Source: an uncultured Roseobacter sp. (GTDB taxonomy: Bacteria; Pseudomonadota; Alphaproteobacteria; Rhodobacterales; Rhodobacteraceae). From it: a stretch of 64,000 nucleotides of DNA. The notes below the pieces were generated by a model. The model made no database searches, was not told the origin of the DNA, and saw nothing but the letters and a program-made list of their open reading frames with translations. The position numbers and the translations under genes are program-made. Below are positions 1 through 9,231 of this stretch, one piece after another (within the stretch, counting starts at the first letter, position 1; each line of letters starts with the position of its first letter). The stretch covers positions 1 to 64,000 of the forward strand of contig NZ_CANLXG010000001.1 in assembly GCF_947495025.1 (NCBI RefSeq), read 5' to 3'.

Positions 1-120
1 TGTGGGGTGGGGTGGGGGTGGGCTCTTTCTTCCTTTTGCTTTAACTCATTCCCCCCCCCCCCCTTCTTGCCTCGCGTGGGGGTGGCGCGGGGCGGCCCCC
101 CCCGGCCCCCCCCCCCCCCC
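1..120. other. Homopolymer-rich low-complexity window end
   Basis: This stretch is made of G-rich blocks and very long C runs: 13 C at 51-63, 8 C at 96-103 and 15 C at 106-120. Such runs occur nowhere else in the window. No reliable coding frame crosses it. A polyamine-type ABC operon would normally have its substrate-binding protein or ATPase gene just upstream, so real sequence is probably missing or miscalled here. I read it as a contig end of doubtful base accuracy; a genuine GC-rich repeat is the alternative. Confidence 0.6.
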
Positions 121-124
121 GGCC

Positions 125-143
125 GGGGGGCTGTCTGCCCCCC
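125..143. repeat. GC-rich intergenic hairpin before the ABC permeases
   Basis: Seven-base arms GGGGGGC (125-131) and GCCCCCC (137-143) enclose the loop TGTCT. They are followed by GGACCCC and then by an AGAGTATTT...GTGAAGGCAGG stretch that leads into the ATG at 184. From memory, a GGGGGC-loop-GCCCCC-GGACCCC-AGTATTT element of this shape recurs between genes in many Rhodobacteraceae genomes; that recollection is not checked here. It could act as an mRNA-stabilising or processing hairpin inside the operon. Confidence 0.5.
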
Positions 144-183
144 GGACCCCACGAGAGTATTTCTGGAAGAGTGAAGGCAGGTT

Positions 184-1038
184 ATGCTGAACAACCGACA
201 TATTGCAGGATGGTTGATGGCCGGGCCGCTGGCGCTCGTACTTGGCGTGTTTCTCGTGGCACCGGTTGTGATGATCTGCGTGGTCAGCTTCTGGGGTGCT
301 ACGGAATGGTCGATCTATCCGGCGTTTCAGTTTGACAACTACGCGTTCCTGCTCGGGTCAGAGGTCACTTACCGCGTCTTTTTCAACACCCTTAAATATG
401 CCGCGATCACCTGGGTCTTCACACTGCTGATCGGCTTTACGGTTGCCTATTTTCTGGCGTTTCACGTGCGCAGCCTGACCTGGCAGATCGCGTTGTTTCT
501 GCTCTGTACGATACCGTTCTGGACCTCGAACATCATCCGGATGATCTCGTGGATTCCGTTCCTGGGCCGTAACGGGCTGGCCAATTCCACGCTGATTTCC
601 TGGGGGGTAATTGACGAGCCGCTGGACTGGCTGTTGTTCAGTGACTTCAGCGTGATCCTCGCCTTTGTGCATCTTTATACGCTTTTCATGGTGGTGCCGG
701 TTTTCAACACGATGATGCGCATCGACAGGTCCCTGATTGAGGCCGCTACGGACGCAGGCGCGAGTGGCTGGCAGACGCTGTGGCATGTGATCATTCCGCT
801 GACGCGCCCGGGCATCATGATCGGCACAATTTTCGTCGTCGCTCTGGTAATGGGAGACTTCATCACCGTACGCTTCATGTCGGGCAGCCAGTCGGCGAAC
901 GTCGGCCGGATGATCCAGAACGACATCGCATTGCTGCAGTATCCCTCTGCGTCTGCCACCGCCGTGATCCTGCTGATCACTGTGCTGATGCTGATCGGCA
1001 TTCTGCTGCGTCTCGTCGACATCCGCAGGGAGCTCTGA
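184..1038 (+). CDS. ABC transporter permease, PotB-like
   Basis: This 284-residue inner-membrane permease belongs to the polyamine/opine-type ABC importer family (MetI-like fold). The first hydrophobic segment is at about residues 10-32 and several more follow. The cytoplasmic loop that contacts the ATPase is visible as EAATDAGASGWQTLWHVIIP. The ATG at 184 follows the AAGGCAGG ribosome site. The partner permease starts on the base after the stop codon, so the two are translated together. The substrate-binding protein and ATPase are not in the window and should lie upstream. The substrate cannot be deduced; the racemase downstream hints at an amino-acid- or ureide-like compound. Confidence 0.88.
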   Translation: MLNNRHIAGWLMAGPLALVLGVFLVAPVVMICVVSFWGATEWSIYPAFQFDNYAFLLGSEVTYRVFFNTLKYAAITWVFTLLIGFTVAYFLAFHVRSLTWQIALFLLCTIPFWTSNIIRMISWIPFLGRNGLANSTLISWGVIDEPLDWLLFSDFSVILAFVHLYTLFMVVPVFNTMMRIDRSLIEAATDAGASGWQTLWHVIIPLTRPGIMIGTIFVVALVMGDFITVRFMSGSQSANVGRMIQNDIALLQYPSASATAVILLITVLMLIGILLRLVDIRREL

Positions 1039-1878
1039 ATGGAACCGCGACCTTTCTCCTTTTACCTACTTTCGGCATTCTTTGTGCTGTTTCTGGTCTT
1101 TCTCTATGGCCCGACGCTGACAATTGGCATTCTGTCTTTTCAGGGGCCCGGCGGGGGGCTGACATTCCCGATGCGTGGCGTATCCCTGCACTGGTTCCGC
1201 GATCTGTTTGAGCAACAGGCGGTCGGGGATATCTGGGGATCGTTCCGCCGGTCATTCGTGCTGGGACTGATGGTCATGGTCACCACCGTAGTCGTATCGG
1301 TGATGGGCGGGCTGGCCTTTCGCAAAAGGTTCGCCGGATCAACCGCGCTGTTCTACCTGATCATCACATCTCTGGTGATCCCGTCCATTCTGGTGTCACT
1401 GGGTGTCGGACTGATCTGGTCGCAATCCGGCCTGCCGGTGCACTGGTCGACGTCGGGTTTCGGTGCGCAGCTGACATGGACGCTGCCCTTCGGGTTGCTG
1501 ATCATGTTTGCGGTCTTCAACCGGTTTGACCGCAGCTATGAAGAAGCCGCCCGCGATCTGGGCGCCACACCCTGGCAGACGATCCGGCATGTGGTACTGC
1601 CGATCATTGCGCCGTCGCTGATCGGCGTGGCACTGTTCGGCTTTACACTCAGCTATGATGAATTTGCCCGCACACTTCTGACATCCGGCAGCTACAATAC
1701 CCTGCCACTTGAGATTTTTGGCATGACGACCAACGTCACAACACCGGTCCTTTTTGCGCTGGGCACGCTGACCACCGTCTTTTCGCTGCTGGTCATCGCG
1801 TTTTTCCTTCTGGTCGTCTGGCTGACAGGGCGGCGGCGTGCGCGTCTGGGCTCGGACGCCGGCAAAGGGATGGTCTGA
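1039..1878 (+). CDS. ABC transporter permease, PotC-like
   Basis: This is the second permease subunit, 279 residues, partner of the gene before it, with which it has no intergenic gap. It has an N-terminal membrane segment at about 8-28, several further segments, and the ATPase-contact loop EEAARDLGATPWQTIRHVVL. PotB/PotC pairs form the heterodimeric channel of polyamine-type importers. The following racemase gene starts 6 bases after the stop, so all three are probably one transcript. Exact substrate unknown. Confidence 0.88.
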   Translation: MEPRPFSFYLLSAFFVLFLVFLYGPTLTIGILSFQGPGGGLTFPMRGVSLHWFRDLFEQQAVGDIWGSFRRSFVLGLMVMVTTVVVSVMGGLAFRKRFAGSTALFYLIITSLVIPSILVSLGVGLIWSQSGLPVHWSTSGFGAQLTWTLPFGLLIMFAVFNRFDRSYEEAARDLGATPWQTIRHVVLPIIAPSLIGVALFGFTLSYDEFARTLLTSGSYNTLPLEIFGMTTNVTTPVLFALGTLTTVFSLLVIAFFLLVVWLTGRRRARLGSDAGKGMV

Positions 1879-1884
1879 GCGGTT

Positions 1885-2553
1885 ATGGCTGTCGTTGTCA
1901 TTAACCCAAACAGCACCGTCCCGATGACAGAGGCAATGGTTTCCGAGGCAAAACGGGCAGCACCGGGGCTGGCGTTCGAGGGGTGGACGTCGCATGACGG
2001 ACCTGCGTCGATTCAGGGCGCGGCCGATGGTCAGCGGGCCACAGAGCCTCTGCTGAAGCTGGTCGAGGCCGCGTCGGAGCAGGGCGCAGAGGCCATCATT
2101 ATCGGCTGTTTTGATGATACTGCGCTGGCGGCGGCAGCGTCGCGGGCAGCATGTCCGGTGATCGGCATCGGGCAGGCGGCATACCACTACGCCGCTCTGA
2201 GGCAATGGCGCTTCAGCGTTGTGACTACGATGCAGGTGTCCGTACCGGTTCTTCAGGACAACATCGGTGCACTGGGTCTGGGCAGATACCTGGCCCGGGT
2301 GCGCGCGTCAGATGTGCCGGTGCTGGCGCTGGAGTCGGGCGATGAGGACGTCACACGGCAGGTTCTGGAGACGGCGCAAACGGCTGTCACCTACGACGGT
2401 GTTGACGCGATCATTCTGGGATGCGCAGGCATGGTCCACGTGACGGCTGCCGTGCGCAGGGCGGTCGATGTGGCGGTGATCGATCCGGTGGCCTGTGCGG
2501 CCACATGCTGTTCCTGGCTTGTCACAGGAAGCACCGCAGAACCCGCCGGCTGA
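1885..2553 (+). CDS. Asp/Glu/hydantoin racemase family protein
   Basis: A 222-residue cytosolic protein of the aspartate/glutamate/hydantoin racemase superfamily, which works without cofactor using two cysteines. Both are present: C75 in IIGCFDD and C180 in ILGCAGM, at the expected spacing for a two-domain pseudo-symmetric racemase. The N-terminus (VVVINPNST) is typical of the HyuE-like branch. It sits 6 bases behind the ABC permeases, so the imported solute may be its substrate or a precursor. No hydantoinase or carbamoylase is nearby, so the specific reaction is open. It ends 16 bases from the convergent mlaF gene. Confidence 0.82.
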   Translation: MAVVVINPNSTVPMTEAMVSEAKRAAPGLAFEGWTSHDGPASIQGAADGQRATEPLLKLVEAASEQGAEAIIIGCFDDTALAAAASRAACPVIGIGQAAYHYAALRQWRFSVVTTMQVSVPVLQDNIGALGLGRYLARVRASDVPVLALESGDEDVTRQVLETAQTAVTYDGVDAIILGCAGMVHVTAAVRRAVDVAVIDPVACAATCCSWLVTGSTAEPAG

Positions 2554-2569
2554 TACCATCGGTATCCGC

Positions 2570-3328
2570 TCAGCGAACGGCCTCAATCGGTCCTTCGGCG
2601 CGGCCCTGTATGAACTGGTCCAGATAGGCATTGCCCGAATGGTCCATGTCAGCGACGGGTCCTGTCCACTGGATCACCCCGTCATGCAGCATGGAAATAT
2701 TGTCGGCAATTGCGCGCACACTGGTCATGTCATGCGTAATCGTCATGGCGGTCGCGCCCATTTCCACGACGATCTCGCGGATCAGATCGTTGATCACGCC
2801 GGACATGATCGGGTCGAGACCGGTGGTCGGTTCATCAAAAAAGATGATCTCGGGTTCTGCCGCGATGGCGCGCGCAAGGCCCACACGCTTTTGCATGCCA
2901 CCCGAAAGCTCGGCAGGAAACCGGTCTGCAACATCGGCCCTGAGGCCCACGCGGCGCAGTTTATCAATGGCGATCTGGCGGGCTTCTTCTTTGGGGCGTT
3001 TGAGCGACCCGCGCAGCAGGCGAAACGCCACGTTCTGCCAGACCGGCAGACTGTCAAAAAGTGCAGCGCCCTGAAACAGCATTCCGAACCGTGCAAGAAA
3101 CGCATCCCGGTCGCCGCTGGAGGCGTCTTTGCCATCGACTGTGATGGTGCCGCTGTCCTGCTGCACGAGGCCCAGAATACACTTGAGCGCGATGGATTTG
3201 CCGGTCCCGGACCCTCCGATGATAACCATCGACGAGCCCCTGGCAATTTCCAGGTCCAGACCGCGCAGCACATGATTTGTGCCGAACGATTTATGGATGT
3301 TTTCCATTCTGATCATGCTCTGGGTCAT
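2570..3328 (-). CDS. mlaF: Mla-type ABC transporter ATPase
   Basis: A 252-residue ATPase of the MlaF family, which powers phospholipid trafficking between inner and outer membranes. Walker A GGSGTGKS is at 38-45, the signature LSGGMQ at 141-146 and Walker B IIFFDE at 161-166, followed by the TTGLDP D-loop typical of this branch. The start overlaps the mlaE stop by 4 bases (ATGA), so the two are translationally coupled. MlaD, MlaC and MlaB are not adjacent and are presumably elsewhere. Confidence 0.88.
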   Translation of the reverse strand: MTQSMIRMENIHKSFGTNHVLRGLDLEIARGSSMVIIGGSGTGKSIALKCILGLVQQDSGTITVDGKDASSGDRDAFLARFGMLFQGAALFDSLPVWQNVAFRLLRGSLKRPKEEARQIAIDKLRRVGLRADVADRFPAELSGGMQKRVGLARAIAAEPEIIFFDEPTTGLDPIMSGVINDLIREIVVEMGATAMTITHDMTSVRAIADNISMLHDGVIQWTGPVADMDHSGNAYLDQFIQGRAEGPIEAVR

Positions 3329-4098
3329 AGCGAGAAAAACACCCCTGTCAGCACGAAGTTCGCAGCGAGGATCAGCACGGCTGCCCCCTCAACGGCGGAT
3401 TTGGTGGCCCGGCCCACGCCCATGGCACCACGACCGGAATTCATACCGTGAAAACAGCCCATAGTGGCAGCCGCAAAGCCAAAGACCGCGCCCTTGGTCA
3501 GCGAGGAAATGACGTCCAGCGGTTCGAGGAAATTCACAGTGTTGCGGATGTAAGCTGCCGGGTTAAATCCCAGCGTTCCGGTCGCAACAGCATAACCGCC
3601 GAAAATCCCGATAATATCGCCGACACCGACCAGCAAAGGCACGACGAGCGTGGCGGCCAGAACACGCGGCACCGTCAGATATTTCATCGGGTGTGTCGAG
3701 AGGGTGACCAACGCGTCGATCTGCTCGGTCACTTTCATGGTCGCGATTTCTGCGGCAATCGACGAGGTCACGCGTGCGGCAATCATCAGACCGACCAGCA
3801 CGGGGCCAAGCTCGCGCACCATGCCGACGGCCACGATCTGCGGCACCACGGCCTCGGCGTTGAACCGCGAGCCGCCTGCATAGATCTGCAGGGCCAGCGC
3901 GCCGCCGGTAAAGACAGCCGTCAGCCCGACCACGGGCAGCGACAACCAGCCGATGTTCAGCAAGGCTGACAGGAACTCGCGCCCGTAAAAGGGCGGTCGG
4001 ACAAGGTGACCGATGGCGCGTCCGGCAAACAGGGCAATCCGGCCGATTGCGGCCAGCATCCCCAGAACGGTGCGCCCCAGCAGGGCGATTGGTTTCAT
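3325..4098 (-). CDS. mlaE: Mla-type ABC transporter permease
   Basis: A 257-residue integral membrane protein of the MlaE permease family. It shows the family motifs around [20 protein letters not shown] and [16 protein letters not shown], and ends in a hydrophobic segment. It overlaps the upstream alr stop by 4 bases and the downstream mlaF start by 4 bases. The transporter pair is therefore coupled to alanine racemase, joining lipid transport and peptidoglycan precursor supply in one envelope operon. Confidence 0.88.
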   Translation of the reverse strand: MKPIALLGRTVLGMLAAIGRIALFAGRAIGHLVRPPFYGREFLSALLNIGWLSLPVVGLTAVFTGGALALQIYAGGSRFNAEAVVPQIVAVGMVRELGPVLVGLMIAARVTSSIAAEIATMKVTEQIDALVTLSTHPMKYLTVPRVLAATLVVPLLVGVGDIIGIFGGYAVATGTLGFNPAAYIRNTVNFLEPLDVISSLTKGAVFGFAAATMGCFHGMNSGRGAMGVGRATKSAVEGAAVLILAANFVLTGVFFSL

Positions 4099-5129
4099 GT
4101 GCGGTAAACGCGTCTGTAGCGCGCTCCCAGAGAGGTCAGGATTTCGTAGCCTATGGTATCGGCGAAGTCGGCCACGGTGTCCACCGACTGATGTGGTCCC
4201 ACAAGCTGGAGTGTTTCCGGGTCACCTGGCAGCGTGGTAACGTCAACGCCGATCAGGTCCATGGAAATGCGACCCGCCACCGGCACGGGCATATCTCCGG
4301 CATGCAGACGCGCCTTTGGCCCCATCGCGCGGATGATGCCGTCGGCATAACCTGAAGAGATCGTGGCGATGCGTGACGGCTGGCCCGCCATCCAGGCATT
4401 GCCGTACCCCACAGTTTCACCGGGAGAGACATCGCGCACCTGGATGACAGGGATATCAAGCGTCACCACCGGGCGGGCATCGACAAATGGTAAGCCGCCA
4501 TAAAGGCCAATACCGGGCCGCGTCAGGTCAAAATGAAATTCCGTGCCCAGAAGAATGCCCCCTGTGGCTGCAAGTGAGCGGGGCGCGTCGATGCCATCGG
4601 TCATCTCGCGAAAGCGCGCCAGTTGCCGTGCGTTCATGTCGTCATCGGGCGTATCGGCGCAGGCCAGATGCGACATGATCAGCGTGGGGCTCTGGCCAAG
4701 CGCTATCGCCTTTACCGCATCCCATTCTGCCGCTTCCATGCCCAGACGGTTCATACCGGTATCGAGCTGCAGGCCAAAGGGATGTCCCGGCAGGCTTTCC
4801 ACGTGGCGCAGCATCTGGTCGACCGAGTTGAGCATGGGTGTCAGCTGCGCGCCGGCGATCAGATCTGTATCGCCGGCCATATGACCGGAAAAGACGCTGA
4901 TCGACGGGCCCTCGCCCAGGGCCTGTCGCAGGGCAACGCCTTCTTCTGCGACGGCTACAAAGAAGTGTCGCGCGCCTGCTGCGGCCAGCGCCCGGGACAC
5001 TTCTGCGGCACCCAGGCCATAACCATCAGCCTTGACCACAGCCGCCGTTTCGCAGGCCGTGCGGCTGTCCAGGTCACGCCAGTTCGCGGTCAGGGCAGCC
5101 AGGTCAGTTGTCAGTGTCGCGGTGCTCAT
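4095..5129 (-). CDS. alr: Alanine racemase
   Basis: A 344-residue PLP enzyme converting L-alanine to D-alanine for peptidoglycan. The PLP lysine is K33 in [13 protein letters not shown], followed by the TIM-barrel domain. The C-terminal domain carries the expected GRISMDL motif, and the TGMNRLG motif lies in the barrel. It is the first gene of a minus-strand operon with mlaE and mlaF. The glutamate racemase gene murI lies elsewhere in the window, so both D-amino-acid supply enzymes are present. Confidence 0.93.
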   Translation of the reverse strand: MSTATLTTDLAALTANWRDLDSRTACETAAVVKADGYGLGAAEVSRALAAAGARHFFVAVAEEGVALRQALGEGPSISVFSGHMAGDTDLIAGAQLTPMLNSVDQMLRHVESLPGHPFGLQLDTGMNRLGMEAAEWDAVKAIALGQSPTLIMSHLACADTPDDDMNARQLARFREMTDGIDAPRSLAATGGILLGTEFHFDLTRPGIGLYGGLPFVDARPVVTLDIPVIQVRDVSPGETVGYGNAWMAGQPSRIATISSGYADGIIRAMGPKARLHAGDMPVPVAGRISMDLIGVDVTTLPGDPETLQLVGPHQSVDTVADFADTIGYEILTSLGARYRRVYRT

Positions 5130-5202
5130 GTGGCGTTCATGACAGGATGACGGGCGAGGTCAAGTCCCGGAGCGCGGGCACCGTGCCTGCAGGCGGACGA
5201 TT

Positions 5203-6000
5203 TCAGGGAATAACCAGGTAGGGGCGGTTTTCCTCCCACATTTTCTCGCCGATCAGGCAATCGTAGGGTGGCCTGCCTGAGACACGGCGCAGCAACGGGT
5301 CGGGATCGGGCTGTGCTGCAATCTCCAGAACCATCTTGCGCCGGACTGCTTCGGCAAACTGATCCCAGCCGAAGACCGGAACGACAAAAGCGCCCGGGCC
5401 GCCGATCACGCAGTCCGTGTAGTAGAGATCGAGGTCCGGCAGCCCCCAGAGCGAACTCAGCGCGTCAGAGGTCATCAGCGGCAGGCCGTTGATTGTAATA
5501 CCCTGCGCCAGCACCTGGTCGCGTGCGCGCAGCACCGGACGGCCCTGGTTGTTGGGGCCGTCACCTGAAATGTCGATGACCCGGCGCAATCCGCGAAAGC
5601 CGTTGTCCTGAAAACTGTCCGCCGCATAGAGAAGCGCGCCCGAGACTGACGTGCGGCGCAACCCCGGGGCGTCCGCCGCGAGAATTTCTGCGGCCATTTC
5701 TGCGGCATCCCCGGCACTGCTCAGCATCCGCCAGGGCACCAGAACCCTCTGGCTGTATTCTCCGGCCCATTCCACATAGGTAATGGCAACGCGCCCCAGC
5801 ATCCCGCCGGTTATTGCCGCCACCACCTGGGGGCTGTTCAGCGCATCGGCATAGCCACGCCGCTGGATCGCCAGTTCTTCATCCGACATCGACCGCGAGA
5901 CATCAACTGCCAGCACCAGTTCCAGGTCGACTTCGGTTTCGTCGGCCAGACCCGGAAATGCCGGCAGCAGAAGAACTGCTAAAAGGATCAGATAACGCAT
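5203..6000 (-). CDS. Secreted DUF1194 protein with VWA-like fold
   Basis: A 265-residue protein with a signal peptide (hydrophobic residues 3-18, cleavage near GLADE). It then has a von Willebrand factor A-like domain whose metal-site motif is D33-x-S35-x-S37 in AVDVSRSMS. It matches DUF1194 proteins common in Rhodobacteraceae, of unknown function. I chose the ATG at 6000 because it begins the signal peptide; the frame is open 36 bases further upstream. It is divergent from bluB. Confidence 0.8.
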   Translation of the reverse strand: MRYLILLAVLLLPAFPGLADETEVDLELVLAVDVSRSMSDEELAIQRRGYADALNSPQVVAAITGGMLGRVAITYVEWAGEYSQRVLVPWRMLSSAGDAAEMAAEILAADAPGLRRTSVSGALLYAADSFQDNGFRGLRRVIDISGDGPNNQGRPVLRARDQVLAQGITINGLPLMTSDALSSLWGLPDLDLYYTDCVIGGPGAFVVPVFGWDQFAEAVRRKMVLEIAAQPDPDPLLRRVSGRPPYDCLIGEKMWEENRPYLVIP

Positions 6001-6115
6001 GATGCCATTGCGCCTGAATTGCCTGCCCGTGTCCAATCAAATTGGTGTATACCTGTTCGCCGGAAACCTTTGCCGGGGGTCTGTCCGAATACGCACAGAC
6101 GTGTAAAAGAGAGGC

Positions 6116-6739
6116 ATGAAACTGACGCAGGACCACCGCGATACCCTGGACCAGGTGCTGAAATGGCGCCGGGACGTGCGTCATTTCCGGCGTGAACCCA
6201 TAGCGCCGGAGGTGCTGGCCAGACTGCGGCAGCGTATGGACTGCGCGCCATCCGTTGGCAACGCCCGGCCGTGGCGGGTGCTGCAGGTCGACAGCCCGGC
6301 ACACCGGGCGTCCGTGATCGCGAGCTTTGAAGCCTGCAACGCGGCGGCGGCGGCGGCTTACACCGGGACGGCGCAGAAGGACTATCTTGCGCTGAAACTC
6401 GCAGGCCTGCGCGAAGCGCCGGTGCATCTGGCCATTTTCACCGATGGCGCCGTACCCGAGGGCCGCGGGCTGGGGCGCCAGACAATGCCCGAAACGCTGG
6501 CCTATTCAACCGTTATGGCGATCCACACGCTCTGGCTGGCTGCGCGTGCAGAGAACATCGGGGTAGGCTGGGTGTCGATCCTTGATCCGGTGGCTATTGC
6601 AGACATTCTCGAAGTACCCCGTGACTGGCGCCTGACGGGCTATCTTTGCCTCGGGTATGCGCAGGAGCCGAGCGACACGCCGCTGTTGCACGAAACAGGC
6701 TGGCAGACCAATACGGCCACGCGCTGGCGTGTTGTCTGA
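6116..6739 (+). CDS. bluB: 5,6-dimethylbenzimidazole synthase
   Basis: A 207-residue flavin-destructase of the nitroreductase fold that cleaves reduced FMN to make 5,6-dimethylbenzimidazole, the lower ligand of vitamin B12. The N-terminus carries the family signature WRRDVRHFRREP, and the C-terminus has the typical GYLCLGYAQEP stretch. No other cobalamin genes flank it, and no cobalamin riboswitch is seen in the 80 bases to the divergent gene. B12 use elsewhere in the window (nrdJ, mttB family) fits. It is convergent with dnaB. Confidence 0.9.
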   Translation: MKLTQDHRDTLDQVLKWRRDVRHFRREPIAPEVLARLRQRMDCAPSVGNARPWRVLQVDSPAHRASVIASFEACNAAAAAAYTGTAQKDYLALKLAGLREAPVHLAIFTDGAVPEGRGLGRQTMPETLAYSTVMAIHTLWLAARAENIGVGWVSILDPVAIADILEVPRDWRLTGYLCLGYAQEPSDTPLLHETGWQTNTATRWRVV

Positions 6740-6757
6740 CGCACCGGAAACGAGCGG

Positions 6758-8251
6758 TCAGAACTCCTGATCGCCGCCTTGCTGCCAGGGCTGGATAAGA
6801 TTGCCGAACCGGGTGAAACGCCCCTCAAAGCTGAGCTCCACCGTGCCGATGGGACCGTGACGCTGTTTGCCGATCACCACCTCGGCTTTGCCGTGCAGGC
6901 GTTCCATTTCTTCCTGCCATTTGGCCATGGCTTCCAGATCGTGATCGCCCGGTTTCTCACGCTCTTTGTAATATTCCTCGCGGAACACGAACATCACTAC
7001 ATCGGCGTCCTGTTCGATCGAGCCTGATTCACGAAGGTCACTCAGCTGCGGGCGTTTGTCCTCGCGGTTTTCGACCTGACGCGAAAGCTGGGACAGGGCG
7101 ATAACCGGAATATCCAGTTCCTTTGCAATCGCCTTGAGCCCCATGGTGATCTCGGAGATTTCGTTCACACGGTTTTCGGACCGCCCGGTTCCGCGCACCA
7201 GTTGCAGATAGTCTACCATCAGCACATCAAGCCCGTGTGTCCGCTTGAGGCGACGGGCCCGGGCCGCAAGCTGCGAGATGGGCAGGGCGGGCGTGTCGTC
7301 AATAAACAGCGGACAGGCTTCCAGGGCTTTGGCAGCATCCACAAACCGGCGGAATTCTTCCTCGGTCATATCGCCGCGACGGATCTGTTCGGATGGCACT
7401 TCTGATGCTTCTGACAGAATCCGCGCGGCGAGCTGCTCGGCGCTCATCTCAAGAGAATAAAACCCAACGACGCCGCCCTCAATGGCGCCTTCGGTACCGT
7501 CAGGACCGACACCCTTTTTGTAGGCTTTGGCGATGTTGAAGGCGATGTTTGTGGCCAGCGACGTCTTGCCCATCGACGGCCGGCCGGCAAGGATCAGCAG
7601 GTCCGAGCGGTGCAGACCACCCAGCTTTTTGTCCATGTCGATCAGCCCGGTTGAGACACCGGCAAGTCCACCCTCGCGCTGATAGGCGGCATTCGCGACA
7701 TTAACAGCGTCTGTTACAGCGCTGAGAAAGCTCTGAAATCCACTTTCTACCTGACCCTGTTCGGCAAGCGAGTAAAGTGCCTGTTCGGCGGCCACGATCT
7801 GCTCGCGGGGTTCAGAGGCCACATCAATGCATGCCGCTTTTTCCGAAATTTCACGGCCAAGGCTGATCAGATCACGGCGGACCGCCAGATCATAGATCAT
7901 CTGCGCATAGTCCCGTACCGCAAAGGCGGATATTGCCGCACCGGCAAGGCGCGCCAGATAGGCCGGGCCGCCCAGCTCCCTGAGGCCCTCGTCGTCTTCC
8001 ATGAAGGCCTTGAGGGTCACCGGCGAGGCAAGATTGTTCTTGGCGATCCGGGCCGCGGCGATGTCGAAAATACGCGCATGAACCGGGTCATAGAAGTGCT
8101 TGGCACCAATGACAGACGCGACCCGGTCGTAGATATCATTGTTGGTCAGTATCGCGCCCAGCAACTGCTGTTCGGCCTCAATCGAATGGGGCATTGTTTC
8201 GGGGGATTGCACATCCACGCCGGTCGGATTTATCGCCGATACTTCGTTCAT
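6758..8251 (-). CDS. dnaB: Replicative DNA helicase DnaB
   Basis: A 497-residue hexameric helicase. The N-terminal DnaB domain covers about 20-125. The RecA-like domain has Walker A GRPSMGKTS at 223-231 and Walker B LDVLMVDYLQL. The frame is open upstream to 8440, but homologues begin near MNEVSAI, so I take the ATG at 8251. No intein is present. The gene-poor leader of about 240 bases to pyrE presumably holds its promoter. Confidence 0.93.
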   Translation of the reverse strand: MNEVSAINPTGVDVQSPETMPHSIEAEQQLLGAILTNNDIYDRVASVIGAKHFYDPVHARIFDIAAARIAKNNLASPVTLKAFMEDDEGLRELGGPAYLARLAGAAISAFAVRDYAQMIYDLAVRRDLISLGREISEKAACIDVASEPREQIVAAEQALYSLAEQGQVESGFQSFLSAVTDAVNVANAAYQREGGLAGVSTGLIDMDKKLGGLHRSDLLILAGRPSMGKTSLATNIAFNIAKAYKKGVGPDGTEGAIEGGVVGFYSLEMSAEQLAARILSEASEVPSEQIRRGDMTEEEFRRFVDAAKALEACPLFIDDTPALPISQLAARARRLKRTHGLDVLMVDYLQLVRGTGRSENRVNEISEITMGLKAIAKELDIPVIALSQLSRQVENREDKRPQLSDLRESGSIEQDADVVMFVFREEYYKEREKPGDHDLEAMAKWQEEMERLHGKAEVVIGKQRHGPIGTVELSFEGRFTRFGNLIQPWQQGGDQEF

Positions 8252-8487
8252 TTCTGTCCCTGTTCGCGCACTTGCTGCTCGTCCCCGCGCTTCACCGGCG
8301 CGGTCTGTCTGTTCTAGCGAAAGCGCGGGCACAAATCCACGTGGAATGAAATCCGGGATAACGTGAGTATAAGCCTGTGCACAACTCTGCAGACGGCGGA
8401 TATGGTAATATTTCTCAACTCTACCACAAAATCCAGGCAACCCCGAGCGATTCCTGTGTACAGCTCATGAGCTTTGTGGACAGAAAT

Positions 8488-9165
8488 TTATTTCCTGTTT
8501 TCTTCCTGCCATTTACGCGGATCGTTCAGGAATTTTTCCACTTCGGCCAGTGTGCCGGCGCTGAAAACCTGCTGGTTGCGCGCCTCGGCCAGCACATCCC
8601 ACCAGGTGCACAGGCTGTGCAGTTCAACCCCGTGATCCCCCAGCGTCTTTTCCGTTTCGGGGAAGATATCATAATAGAAAATCACGGCCGTATGGCCGCA
8701 GGTTGCGCCGGTTTCGCGAATCGCATCCACAAAAGAGAGTTTCGAGCCGCCATCCGTGGTCAGGTCCTCGACCAGCAGCACGCGCTGGCCATCGGTCATG
8801 TCGCCTTCGATGCGCGCGTTGCGCCCGTACCCTTTGGGTTTTTTGCGCACATAGGTCATCGGAAGCGCCATACGTTCCGCCACAAGCGCGGCAAAAGGAA
8901 TGCCTGCGGTTTCACCGCCCGCGATATTGTCAAAGGCTTCAAAACCCGCGTTGCGCATCACCGTGACGGTCAGAAAATCCATCAGGGTGCTGCGGATACG
9001 GGGGTGGCTGATCAGTTTGCGGCAATCGATATACGTCGGGCTCGGCAGGCCGGACGCCAGGGTGAAAGGTTCGTCGGTGTTGAAATGGACGGCGCGGATT
9101 TCGAGCAGCATCCGGGCGGTCAGGCGGGCGATTTCAGAGGCATCCGGGTAACTGGTTGGGATCAT
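8488..9165 (-). CDS. pyrE: Orotate phosphoribosyltransferase
   Basis: A 225-residue enzyme of de novo pyrimidine synthesis, making OMP from orotate and PRPP. The PRPP-binding loop [14 protein letters not shown] is at 129-142. Length and the flanking dihydroorotase gene (66 bases upstream, same strand) support the call. The pair pyrC-pyrE supplies consecutive ring-closing and ribosylation functions around the dihydroorotate dehydrogenase step. Confidence 0.92.
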   Translation of the reverse strand: MIPTSYPDASEIARLTARMLLEIRAVHFNTDEPFTLASGLPSPTYIDCRKLISHPRIRSTLMDFLTVTVMRNAGFEAFDNIAGGETAGIPFAALVAERMALPMTYVRKKPKGYGRNARIEGDMTDGQRVLLVEDLTTDGGSKLSFVDAIRETGATCGHTAVIFYYDIFPETEKTLGDHGVELHSLCTWWDVLAEARNQQVFSAGTLAEVEKFLNDPRKWQEENRK

Positions 9166-9231
9166 GATCAGTGTCCTTGCAGAGGGCGGAGGTCGGAGGT
9201 CTCCGGCGGGGATAATTCAGTCCAGAAGAAG

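Noticed and set aside
6037..6115. Cobalamin riboswitch upstream of bluB
   Set aside because: Only 79 bases separate it from the divergent gene, and no riboswitch core motif is visible.
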